64,000 bases of DNA. It comes from RGVD01 sp040403075. Its GTDB lineage: Bacteria; Bacteroidota; Bacteroidia; UKL13-3. The stretch covers positions 1 through 64,000 of the forward strand of contig JBBALJ010000007.1 of assembly GCA_040403075.1 (NCBI GenBank), read 5' to 3'. Within the stretch, counting starts at the first letter, position 1. Every line of letters begins with the position of its first letter. A model generated the notes under the pieces. The model was not told the DNA's origin. It did not search any database and was given only the letters and a program-made list of their open reading frames with translations. Made by a program: the position numbers and the translations under genes. Positions 53,900 through 63,000 of this stretch are shown in pieces.

Positions 53900-55627
53900 T
53901 TATCTAATAGCACCTTCGAATAAAGGATTACTGAAGAATTTAATAAACTCAACATCATCTTTAGCCATTTTACGAATTTCGCCATTCATACTAACGGCAC
54001 GAGCCAAATTAGTAGTTAATACATCTTGGTTGTTCATACGTGCACCGCAAACAGCTCTTAAATAATAGTGGCTTGCATCCAATTGATCAGGATTCATAGC
54101 ATCAATCATATTTTTAGCACCTGCTGCATCACCACTTAACAATTTAGCCAAAGCAGCGTTAAAATCAGCCTTACCAGATTTGTTAAATAAACTTACTGCT
54201 TCTGAATAGTTACCTTTTTTGATTGAAATGCAAGCTAAGTTGTAACTAACATCAGCACCTTTAGATGAAGCCGATTTAAACATTTTCTCAGCTTCAGCCA
54301 CATTACCTTTAGCATTGGCTAAAACTCCCATATTAGCTAAAACTGCTGCATTATCAGCACTTAAAGTATTGGCTTTGCTCAAATTAGATTCAGCATCAGT
54401 TAGATTGTTTAATTTTAATTGAACAGCTCCTAAATCATTAAAGCCTCTCCAATCACCAGCATTGGCAGCAGTGAATGCTTTCAAAACTTCTTCTTTTTTA
54501 GTTAAATCAGCAGTGAGTACAGCCAAATGAAATAACTCAATTGCATTCAATGCAGAGTAGTTACCATAATAAGTCATTAATTGCTCATCTGTTTTTGTTG
54601 GAGAAGCACCTTTGATAACCAATTCACTTCTACGTAATTGAGGAAGGATAGATTTAGTTGCTTTTTCCCAACTTGCAGCATGGTTTCTGCGAATTAGGCT
54701 TTCACGCTCTTCGTCAGAGATAGATTTGTTATTTACAATATTTAAGATTTCAGTTTTGTCTGAAAGACCACTCATTTCAACCATAGTAGCAAATCCTGCC
54801 CAATCTTCAGATGTGCTGTATCCACGAGAGAAAGTAGTATCGTTTACTTCAGTAAAGCCTAATTTTTTCAATTCTTTTTTGAAAAACTTGTAGGTTGACT
54901 CTTCGCGACCTTTTGACAAGTTGCTGTTTCTGCTCAACTCACCATCTGGAGATGCAAAAGCATTTATAGCAATACCACGAGCTACGAAGTTTTTGTCAGT
55001 TTTTAACAAAGTTTTCAAATCAGCAATTTGTTTTTTGTTGCTTGTAGCTTTGTTCACTTTGTAGTTTGGATTGAATTTATCTACGTCCATTGGGAAGTAG
55101 ATGCTAACAGATTTGTTATTCTCTATTGCTTTATAATCGTCTTTGTTTATAACTACATTGTTATCAGCTTTAATTAAATAAGCAGTAGCAATTGTACCTT
55201 CAGCTAAAGGCTTAGCATCAAAAGGAACAGCCACACCATTTACAGTAAAACGCGGCATCAAAGTAGCACGTTTCATGTCTGGTTTGTATACAAAATTATC
55301 TGAGTAAGAAACAGTTCCACCCAATTTTGTATCAACCGTAGCATCTGCGTTTGCCTTTGCTTTCATACCTTTTACAGTCATCTCTTTCAAAGGAATTTCA
55401 GCACCAGTTGAAGTTTTCAAGTATGGAGAAAATTTTACTACCGCTTTTGAATTAATTGATTTTGGCGGAACGGTTGCAGTAATGCTAACTGAAACCATAT
55501 CACCTTTAGCTTCTAAGGGGTTTGGGGTAACCGAGTAACTGTTTTTTGTAAAATTAGTTGGGCTGCTGCAAGCTGCTATTAAGCTTATTACAGATATGCC
55601 ACACACTACTTGTTTAATACCTCTCAT
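53900..55627 (-). CDS. TPR lipoprotein with OmpA-like segment
   Basis: The 575-residue product has a lipobox (LIAAC, Cys20), beta domains (about 25-190), an OmpA-like segment at about 215-260 (AINAFASPDGELSRNSNLSKG), a helical domain and TPR repeats (about 400-520; WRGFNDLGAVQLKLNNLTDA, ADNAAVLANMGVLANAKGNV). The codons look more regular and G+C richer than those of neighbouring lipoproteins, which hints at strong expression. It resembles conserved Bacteroidota envelope proteins of unknown role. Single gene, divergent from the 55705 gene. Confidence 0.85.
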   Translation of the reverse strand: MRGIKQVVCGISVISLIAACSSPTNFTKNSYSVTPNPLEAKGDMVSVSITATVPPKSINSKAVVKFSPYLKTSTGAEIPLKEMTVKGMKAKANADATVDTKLGGTVSYSDNFVYKPDMKRATLMPRFTVNGVAVPFDAKPLAEGTIATAYLIKADNNVVINKDDYKAIENNKSVSIYFPMDVDKFNPNYKVNKATSNKKQIADLKTLLKTDKNFVARGIAINAFASPDGELSRNSNLSKGREESTYKFFKKELKKLGFTEVNDTTFSRGYSTSEDWAGFATMVEMSGLSDKTEILNIVNNKSISDEERESLIRRNHAASWEKATKSILPQLRRSELVIKGASPTKTDEQLMTYYGNYSALNAIELFHLAVLTADLTKKEEVLKAFTAANAGDWRGFNDLGAVQLKLNNLTDAESNLSKANTLSADNAAVLANMGVLANAKGNVAEAEKMFKSASSKGADVSYNLACISIKKGNYSEAVSLFNKSGKADFNAALAKLLSGDAAGAKNMIDAMNPDQLDASHYYLRAVCGARMNNQDVLTTNLARAVSMNGEIRKMAKDDVEFIKFFSNPLFEGAIR

Positions 55628-55704
55628 AATAATTTATTAAGTTTTTATAAATTTGTGGCGCAAGTATAAGATATTTACAAAAAAAATCCTTAAATAATTA
55701 CCAA

Positions 55705-55911
55705 TTGTATATAATTAAAATCAAAGGAGTTGCTAAAATTCCAGACTATGTTCAAGTGCGAGACGAAAACTTCAGCTTGATATGTTACACCAGAACAGAT
55801 AGGCCTGAAAAGGCTCTAGAAAAATGCGGATTGGGTGAAAGCATTGATTATATCAAGACTTTGATTCTACAAATTCCTTTTGGACAAATGACTAAACTAG
55901 ATCTAAAATGA
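55705..55911 (+). CDS. Small conserved protein overlapping ftsE
   Basis: This 68-residue soluble protein has the string IPDYVQVRDENFSLICY in its first half and IPFGQMTKLDLK at the end. Its start is TTG at 55705; no ATG is available in frame before it. Its stop overlaps the ftsE start by 4 bases (ATGA), so translation is coupled. I recall similar short genes before ftsE-like genes in Bacteroidota. Function unknown; perhaps an accessory to the ATPase. Confidence 0.7.
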   Translation: MYIIKIKGVAKIPDYVQVRDENFSLICYTRTDRPEKALEKCGLGESIDYIKTLILQIPFGQMTKLDLK

Positions 55912-56600
55912 CCACAAAAACTGTAATAAAACTCGAAAATGCTGCCATTTTTCAACAGCATAATCTCATATTATCTGATATAAACTTTGAAATCAAGGAA
56001 GGTGAATTTGTATATCTAATAGGACAAACAGGTGCTGGTAAATCTTCATTGCTTAAAACCTTGTATGCTGATTTGAAGCTTGAAAGAGGCATGGGAGAAA
56101 TAGCTGGATACTTTTTAGATAAGATTAAAGAAAGCGAAATACCATATTTACGAAGGAAAATCGGAATAATATTTCAGGATTTCCAATTACTAACTGATAG
56201 AACAACTTATGAGAACTTATTTTTTGTTCTGCAAGCTACTGGGTGGAAAAATAAATACGAAATTGACAGCCGAATAAACGAAGTGCTTGAGTTGGTTGGC
56301 TTAGGCACTAAAAGTTTTAAAATGCCTTTCGAATTAAGTGGTGGAGAGCAGCAGCGATTGGTAATAGCTAGGGCGTTGCTAAATAAGCCAGAAGTAATCC
56401 TTGCCGATGAGCCAACGGGTAATTTAGACCCAGATACAAGTGACGAAATCTTCAAACTATTGCACCAAATTAGTAAAAGTGGCACCGCTATTATAGTTAC
56501 CACGCATGATTACCGCATAGTAGATAAATTTCCAGCTAATGTTTTCAGGTGTGAAGGAGGCAAAGTAATTGTGAAGAAATTACTTCAAGAAAATAATTAG
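55908..56600 (+). CDS. ftsE: FtsE-type ABC transporter ATP-binding protein
   Basis: The 230-residue ATPase has Walker A GQTGAGKS (39-46), Q-loop FQDFQLL, signature LSGGEQQR (143-150), Walker B VILADEPTGNLD (163-174) and the His switch TTHDYR. FtsE with FtsX governs peptidoglycan hydrolases at division. No FtsX-like membrane gene lies beside it, so its partner must be elsewhere; a LolD-like role is the alternative. It follows the small 55705 gene with a 4-base overlap. Confidence 0.85.
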   Translation: MTTKTVIKLENAAIFQQHNLILSDINFEIKEGEFVYLIGQTGAGKSSLLKTLYADLKLERGMGEIAGYFLDKIKESEIPYLRRKIGIIFQDFQLLTDRTTYENLFFVLQATGWKNKYEIDSRINEVLELVGLGTKSFKMPFELSGGEQQRLVIARALLNKPEVILADEPTGNLDPDTSDEIFKLLHQISKSGTAIIVTTHDYRIVDKFPANVFRCEGGKVIVKKLLQENN

Positions 56601-56797
56601 TTGTTAGGTTTTATCATACAAATCATTGAATTCATAGGCATCTTAGCCAATTCCACTAAAATTATCATTCTGCTTATCAACATTTTATAAACATTTTCAA
56701 GGAATCAAGTCTTCCCATATTGAATTGCGACATTTTATTGTTTTATTTGTTTTAATGGTTAATTTATTAATGTCAATGGATTACCTAGCCTCAAAAC

Positions 56798-58783
56798 ATG
56801 AAAGACATAGAATTAAAAATCAAAAATGCTGCAAAAAAAGTAATCACAACAATTTGCATATTGTTTTTTACAGCTTATTCATTTTGCACGCAAATTACAA
56901 TACCACCAACTGCAGAAGTTGTATTGCAATCAACCTCATATTTTCAAGTTGCTAGCCAAACAAATATAAAAATACCTCTTGGAGGAACCTTGGTAGTGTA
57001 TAATTACCTATATGTAAATTTAGCACCCGGGGATACTCTACTTATTGATGCCACTACATCAATTGGAAACAACACATTTACTAGAACACAGATGCTAATA
57101 AAAGATTTAGCCGGAAGCAAAGCCAAACCCATTATTCTAAAAAACAAAACTGGGAAAATTATACAAATTACACAAACTAATGCTAATACAAGTTATGGTA
57201 TAGCTTTTCATGGTTGTTCAAACATTGTAGTTAGTGGAAAAGAGGCCAATTCAACCCTAAACTTAAAAATAATGAACTTCACCAGTAGCTCTTCAATGGG
57301 AATCTCATTTGATAGAAATACAAAAAACGTTGAGCTAGCTAACTGCGAAATAGGCTATATTGGAGCTCAAGGTATTCAGTTTAAATCATCTGAACCTTAT
57401 AACGGAAGCAGTATCATAGTTGATACAGCATATTGCAGACAATATGTATTAACAGGCGGTTTAGGAGTTGGTAAATTTCATGATAATTATATACACCATA
57501 CTGGTTCCGAGGCTTTTTATATTGGTTCTACCGCATATAACGAGAATGATGGCACTGCTTTAACTGTAAACCAAAGTTTTGCCAATTCGCTACCTTCAAA
57601 CAATCTAATATATTATTCCAAAAATTCATGGAGATTTTTGCCACATTTTATTGATACTGTTTTAGTTTACAATAATATTACTGATAGTACAGGTTGGGAT
57701 GGTATTCAAGTTGCTATGGCAAAATATTACAGGGTTTATAACAACAAGGTTTCAAATTATGGCGTAAAAAAGGATAATAATCAGATGTTCGGTATTATTA
57801 TAGGTGCACCTTGTATTGGAGAGGTCTACAATAATATAATTAATACTGGAAATGGAAGCGCCATACAATGCTTTGGTATTCAAAACAGATTTTACAACAA
57901 CTTAATAATTAAACCAAATTTAAATCCGAAAGAATCTATTTGGTGGGCCATTAATGCCGTTTATTTCAATGACAAAATTTGTACTCCTCAAACCCTAACA
58001 AGAATGGGTATTAGCATAAATCAGACTCTTTTTGAAGCCTTTCATAATACCATAATTATGCACCCAAATGACTCAGGAAGGGCTATCATGTTTATGCAAA
58101 ATTATGCATTACAAACCAAAGGAAAGTGTTATAATAATTTGGCTGTAAGAGATCCATTACCAAACACATTAAATCCAACTATATTAACATTACCCAACCC
58201 AATATTTATAGCTAATCCTCAGCAAAGTATATTTAGTAACGCAAATAATTATCCATCAACAGACTTGCAAACAGTAGGTTTTATAAATCCTGTTTTAAAC
58301 AATTATGATTTAGTTGCTGGTTGCCAAGTATGTAGAAATGCACAATCACTCATTTTACCAACTAACGACAAAGCTTGGTATGACTTGGTAGGCAAATCAA
58401 GGCTAATAAATGTGGCTACAAATACAAATATCTTAAAACCTAGTTATGGCTGTTATGAAATTCAAACTGCAGGCTCAAATTTGTTCAAAAATTCAGGGGA
58501 AGATATTATTACTGTGCTATGGCCAAACCCAATTGACAAGGATATTGATAAAGAAATTTCTGTTAGAATTGAGGGTGCAGAAAATTATGATTATCAAACC
58601 AATGATGCATCCATAATTTTAATTGATTTGTCAGGAAAAAACACAAGTATTGTTGGTTCATATAGTAACAATATTTTTAAAGCTAGTAATATTGATTTTA
58701 GCTCTTTAAGCAAAGGTATTTACTTTGCAAAATTGAAAATTGAAAATGAAGTAATTTCTACACAAAAAATCTTACTTAAGTAA
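56798..58783 (+). CDS. Right-handed beta-helix protein with T9SS sorting domain
   Basis: This 661-residue protein has a signal peptide (to about CTQ, residue 31), an extended parallel beta-helix (about 110-480) with PbH1-like turns such as SKNVELANCEIGYIGAQGIQ-type repeats and YNNIINTGNGSAIQCFG, and a C-terminal T9SS type A domain (about 570-661, LWPNPIDKD to KILLK). Such proteins are often polysaccharide lyases or adhesins, but no catalytic site was seen. The preceding 197 bases hold no gene. A surface-attached protein is the safe call. Confidence 0.88.
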   Translation: MKDIELKIKNAAKKVITTICILFFTAYSFCTQITIPPTAEVVLQSTSYFQVASQTNIKIPLGGTLVVYNYLYVNLAPGDTLLIDATTSIGNNTFTRTQMLIKDLAGSKAKPIILKNKTGKIIQITQTNANTSYGIAFHGCSNIVVSGKEANSTLNLKIMNFTSSSSMGISFDRNTKNVELANCEIGYIGAQGIQFKSSEPYNGSSIIVDTAYCRQYVLTGGLGVGKFHDNYIHHTGSEAFYIGSTAYNENDGTALTVNQSFANSLPSNNLIYYSKNSWRFLPHFIDTVLVYNNITDSTGWDGIQVAMAKYYRVYNNKVSNYGVKKDNNQMFGIIIGAPCIGEVYNNIINTGNGSAIQCFGIQNRFYNNLIIKPNLNPKESIWWAINAVYFNDKICTPQTLTRMGISINQTLFEAFHNTIIMHPNDSGRAIMFMQNYALQTKGKCYNNLAVRDPLPNTLNPTILTLPNPIFIANPQQSIFSNANNYPSTDLQTVGFINPVLNNYDLVAGCQVCRNAQSLILPTNDKAWYDLVGKSRLINVATNTNILKPSYGCYEIQTAGSNLFKNSGEDIITVLWPNPIDKDIDKEISVRIEGAENYDYQTNDASIILIDLSGKNTSIVGSYSNNIFKASNIDFSSLSKGIYFAKLKIENEVISTQKILLK

Positions 58784-58896
58784 TACTGGGATAAAGTTTA
58801 TAATTTGCTTCGTTTTTCATCCCTAATATCGCGACACGTATATTTCTAGCTACACTTTAGATGTTTTCCAACCCTTAAGTTAACAAACCGCAGGTT

Positions 58897-58958
58897 CTAT
58901 TTCAGTGGTCGATATTCTATTTAAATTGCAGAATATTGACATAAATAGCTGAAGATAG
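58897..58958. ncRNA. Predicted stem-loop in the 5' region of the 59052 gene
   Basis: GTCGATATTCT (58908-58918) can pair fully with AGAATATTGAC (58930-58940) as RNA, one position being a G-U wobble. Outer helices TTCAG/CTGAA (58901-58905 with 58949-58953) and CTAT/ATAG (58897-58900 with 58955-58958) extend it past an internal loop. It lies in the 268-base gap between the beta-helix gene and the 59052 lipoprotein gene. Not matched to a known riboswitch; may be a leader structure, part of a small RNA or a decayed element. Confidence 0.4.
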
Positions 58959-59051
58959 TCGCTAGTATTAGTTATACAAAATTACATATACATGCTTGTG
59001 CAAAGTCTTGTCTATATTCGTTATTGAAAAATAGAAAGGTATCCCTCAATC

Positions 59052-59522
59052 ATGAAAAGCAATTTTATAATTTTCACACTGTTTGTATTAATCGCATTAA
59101 CTTCATGTGAAAAAGAAGTGACTAGTGCAAATAACCCATCAACACCTGAGTGTCAACCCACTCAAATGCCACAGCAGGTTAGATCTCTAAACTTAGTAAA
59201 TCCTACCGCAAGTGCTGGTACTATTCCTATCGTAGCCTCTTTTAAACTTTTTCAAAATTTAACAACTTATAGCAATACCCCTAATTGCAAAAATAAAATA
59301 CCAAATTGTGCAGTAAACCTAGTTATTAAGAACACATCTGAAAGAAAAGTATTATTTGATTATGTAGTCAATTTTACTTCTGGAACAAATTCTTGGCAGT
59401 ATGAAGGTTTCTCATCAATGAATGCTAATGGAGTTGATAGTGTAGGCCTTGTCTCATCAAATTGTGGTTGGATTAGCACATCAACTATAACTATTACTCC
59501 AGGCAATATTAGCTTCCAATAG
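59052..59522 (+). CDS. Putative lipoprotein of unknown function
   Basis: The 156-residue product has a lipobox (ALTSC, Cys19), an Asn/Thr/Pro-rich linker and a strand-rich domain with four further Cys (in CQPT, NCKNK, NCAVN and NCGW) that could form disulfides. The gene stands alone between the structured gap and the metal-efflux genes. No family recognised. Confidence 0.7.
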   Translation: MKSNFIIFTLFVLIALTSCEKEVTSANNPSTPECQPTQMPQQVRSLNLVNPTASAGTIPIVASFKLFQNLTTYSNTPNCKNKIPNCAVNLVIKNTSERKVLFDYVVNFTSGTNSWQYEGFSSMNANGVDSVGLVSSNCGWISTSTITITPGNISFQ

Positions 59523-59572
59523 GTATTTTAATTCATATTGTATCCAATGATTTTTTACATTACTTTCGTGAT

Positions 59573-59956
59573 GTGAAAAAAGCATGGAGTATTCTTCTAT
59601 TAAGCCTATATCTGCTTTGCAGCACTGAGCTTAGAGAGTTAAGCAAACTTGGCGCTTTTGTAAGCCATTATTTTGAGCATAAAGAACTCAATAATGATTT
59701 GTCACTTATTGGGTTTATCGAAATACACTACACGCACAATACAAATAAAGATAGTGATTACAATAAAGACATGAAATTGCCATTCAAGTCACACGATTGC
59801 TCTTCACATCAGGTTTCAGAAAGTTCTTATTTAAATTCCATACATTATCATATTCAAGAGCCCATTTTCAGCTTTGAAAGTGTTAGAATTTCAAGAGAAA
59901 ATGCTTATCTACCTTCCTCGTATTTATCAGATATTTGGCAACCGCCAAGAGTTTAA
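59573..59956 (+). CDS. Small His-rich protein before the metal-efflux pump
   Basis: This 127-residue protein starts at a GTG (59573), with a hydrophobic signal-like segment (residues 4-17), a helical stretch with SHYFEHKELN near 31 and FIEIHYTHNTNK near 48, and the later cluster SHDCSSHQ near 74. The many His residues suit metal contact. Such short genes precede CusA/CzcA-type pumps in Bacteroidota by my recollection. The pump gene starts 130 bases downstream. Possible periplasmic metal chaperone or regulator; unproven. Confidence 0.68.
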   Translation: MKKAWSILLLSLYLLCSTELRELSKLGAFVSHYFEHKELNNDLSLIGFIEIHYTHNTNKDSDYNKDMKLPFKSHDCSSHQVSESSYLNSIHYHIQEPIFSFESVRISRENAYLPSSYLSDIWQPPRV

Positions 59957-60086
59957 ACACATCATTTCGAATAGATTAAACTAAATCTATTCAGTTTATT
60001 ATTTAAAAGTGAATAATATAAATTAGCAACGCTAATATAGTTAGAATTTTGCTTAAACGAATCGTTATTATTATTAGAAAAAACTC

Positions 60087-63000
60087 ATGTTAAACAACAT
60101 AATAAAATTTTCAGTTAAAAATAAACTGATCATTGGATTGATGGTGCTTGGTTTGATAGTTTATGGTGGATACCAAACTAGTAAACTTCCCATTGATGCT
60201 GTTCCAGATATCACAAACAATCAAGTTCAAATTATAACAACTGTACCAGCTCTTGGTGCGACAGATATTGAACGTTTGATAACCTTTCCAATCGAGCAAG
60301 CCAATAGTAACATTCCTGGCCTAAAGGAAATAAGAAGCTTTTCGCGATTTGGTCTATCTCTTGTAACCATTGTATTCCACGATAAGGTGGATGTGTATTG
60401 GGCAAGACAACAAGTTTCAGAGAGATTATTATTGCTTCAATCTCAAATACCACAAGGCCTTGGAACCCCTACCCTAGCGCCTGTTACTACAGGTTTAGGA
60501 GAAATATACCAATATGTAATCAAAGCTAAAAAGGGATACGAAAATAAATATTCTTTAAGTGATTTAAGAACCATCCAAGATTGGACAGTAAGAAGAAGAC
60601 TTATTGGAACTGAAGGTGTGGCTGATGTTTCTACTTTTGGTGGAGCGCTAAAGCAGTATGAAGTTGCCGTAAATCCTAATAAGCTAAAATCATTTAACCT
60701 TAGTATAAGCGATGTTTTTAAAGCACTAGAAAGTAACAACCAAAATACGGGAGGAGCTTATATAGAAAAAGGTCCAACAGTGCTTTACATTAGAAGTGAA
60801 GGGCTGGTTGGCAGCAATGAAGATATCGAAAAAATAGTAGTCAAAAATAATACAAACGGAATACCTGTGCTTATTAGAGATGTTGCAGAAATCAAAACGG
60901 GAATAGCCACTAGGTATGGAGCCATTTGCTATAACGGTGAGGGTGAGGTGGCAGGTGCTGTGGTAATGATGCTCAAGGGTGAAAACTCATCAGTAGTTAT
61001 TAAGAAGGTAAAAGATAAAATTGAACAAATTAGAAAAATACTTCCCGAGGGTGTTGAAATTGAACCATTTTTAGATAGGAGCAAAATGGTTAACAATGCC
61101 ATTGGCACTGTGGAGCAAAACTTACTTGAAGGAGCACTTATAGTATTATGTGTTCTAGTTTTGTTCTTAGGAAATATTAGGGCTGGTTTTATTGTGGCTT
61201 CTGTTATTCCACTTGCAATGCTTTTTGCCATTATTATGATGAATTTGTTTGGTGTAAGTGGTAATTTGATGAGTCTTGGTGCTTTGGACTTTGGTTTAAT
61301 TGTAGATGGTGCCGTTATCATTGTTGAAGCTGTTTTGCATCGATTGGCACATTCAAAACAATTTGCTGGCATGGGCAGTATTTCGCAACAGGAAATGGAT
61401 ACAGAAGTAAATGAATCTTCCTCTAGGATGATGAATGCAGCTGCTTTCGGACAAGTAATTATTTTAATCGTTTACTTACCCATTTTATCACTTGAGGGAA
61501 TAGAAGGAAAAATGTTTGGACCTATGGCGCAAACCGTAGCCTTTGCCATACTGGGTGCATTTATATTATCTCTTACCTATGTGCCTATGATGACTGCTTT
61601 GTTCATCAGCAAAAAGATAAATTTCAAAACTAACTTTTCGGATAAACTGATGGAAAAGTTGGAAAATGCCTATAGAAAAACCTTAGAGAAAACCCTACAA
61701 TTTAAAACGATGGTATTATTTATTGCTTTTGGCTTATTCATTCTAGCTTCATTCATATTAAGTAATATGGGTGGAGAATTTATACCTAAACTAGAAGAAG
61801 GAGATTTTGCTGTTGAAACTCGTGTTCTCACAGGAAGTAGTTTAAATACAAGTATCCAAACTACACAGCAAACATCAAAATTACTTTTAGCTAAGTTTCC
61901 AGAAATCATCAAAATTGTTACTAAGATTGGTAGCGGGGAAATTCCAACGGACCCAATGCCTTTAGAGGCAAGTGACATGATGATTATCTTGAAAGATAAA
62001 CATGAATGGACCTCGGCTAAAACCTTTGATGATTTGGCTGAGAAAATGAGTGCTGAAGTAGCCAATATTCCTGGTATTACCGTTAGTTTTCAATACCCTG
62101 TTCAAATGCGATTTAATGAGTTGATGACAGGTGCCAAGCAAGATGTAGTATGCAAAATATTTGGTGAAAACCTTGATACCTTAGCGCATTATGCTGAAAA
62201 GCTTGGAGAGATTACAAAAAAAGTGGATGGCGCAAAGGATTTATATGTTGAAACGGTTACGGGTATGCCTCAAATTGTCATCAATTACAAACGTGATGTG
62301 ATGGCGAAGTACGGACTAAACATAATGGAGATAAATAACACCGTTAATGCAGCATTTGCAGGCGCAGTAACGGGTCAGGTATATGAAGGGGAGCGCAGGT
62401 TTGATATGGTTGTGAGGCTTGAAAATGAGCAAAGGAAAAATTTAGCTGATGTACAAAACCTACTCATTTCAACTAATAATGGAACTCAAATTCCTTTATA
62501 CCAAGTGGCCGATGTTGAAGAAATAGAAGGACCCAATCAAATACAACGAGAAGAAGCTAAACGCAGAATTATTGTAGGTTTCAATGTGCGTGAAAAAGAT
62601 GTACAAACTGTGGTGAAAGACTTGCAAACATTAGTAGATAAAGAGATAAAGTTTCCTGCAGGTTATTATGTGACCTATGGTGGTGCGTTTGAAAACTTGC
62701 AGGCTGCCAAACAAAGATTAAGTATTGCTGTACCCATCGCCTTACTACTCATTTTTATGATGCTTTATTTTGCCTTTAATTCATTGGGGGTAGGGCTGCT
62801 AATTTTTACAGCCATTCCACTTTCTGCTATTGGTGGTATTATAGCTTTATGGCTTAGACAAATGCCTTTTAGTATCTCTGCAGGGGTGGGTTTTATTGCG
62901 TTATTCGGTGTGGCTGTTTTAAATGGTATTGTGTTAATCTCTGAATTCAATCGTCTTAATAAAGAAGGTATGGAAGATGTGATTGATATTGTATTTACTG

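Noticed and set aside
56725..56955. Short plus-strand frame ahead of and overlapping the beta-helix gene
   Set aside because: It overlaps the clear signal peptide of the 56798 gene in another frame and has no recognisable features beyond a hydrophobic start.
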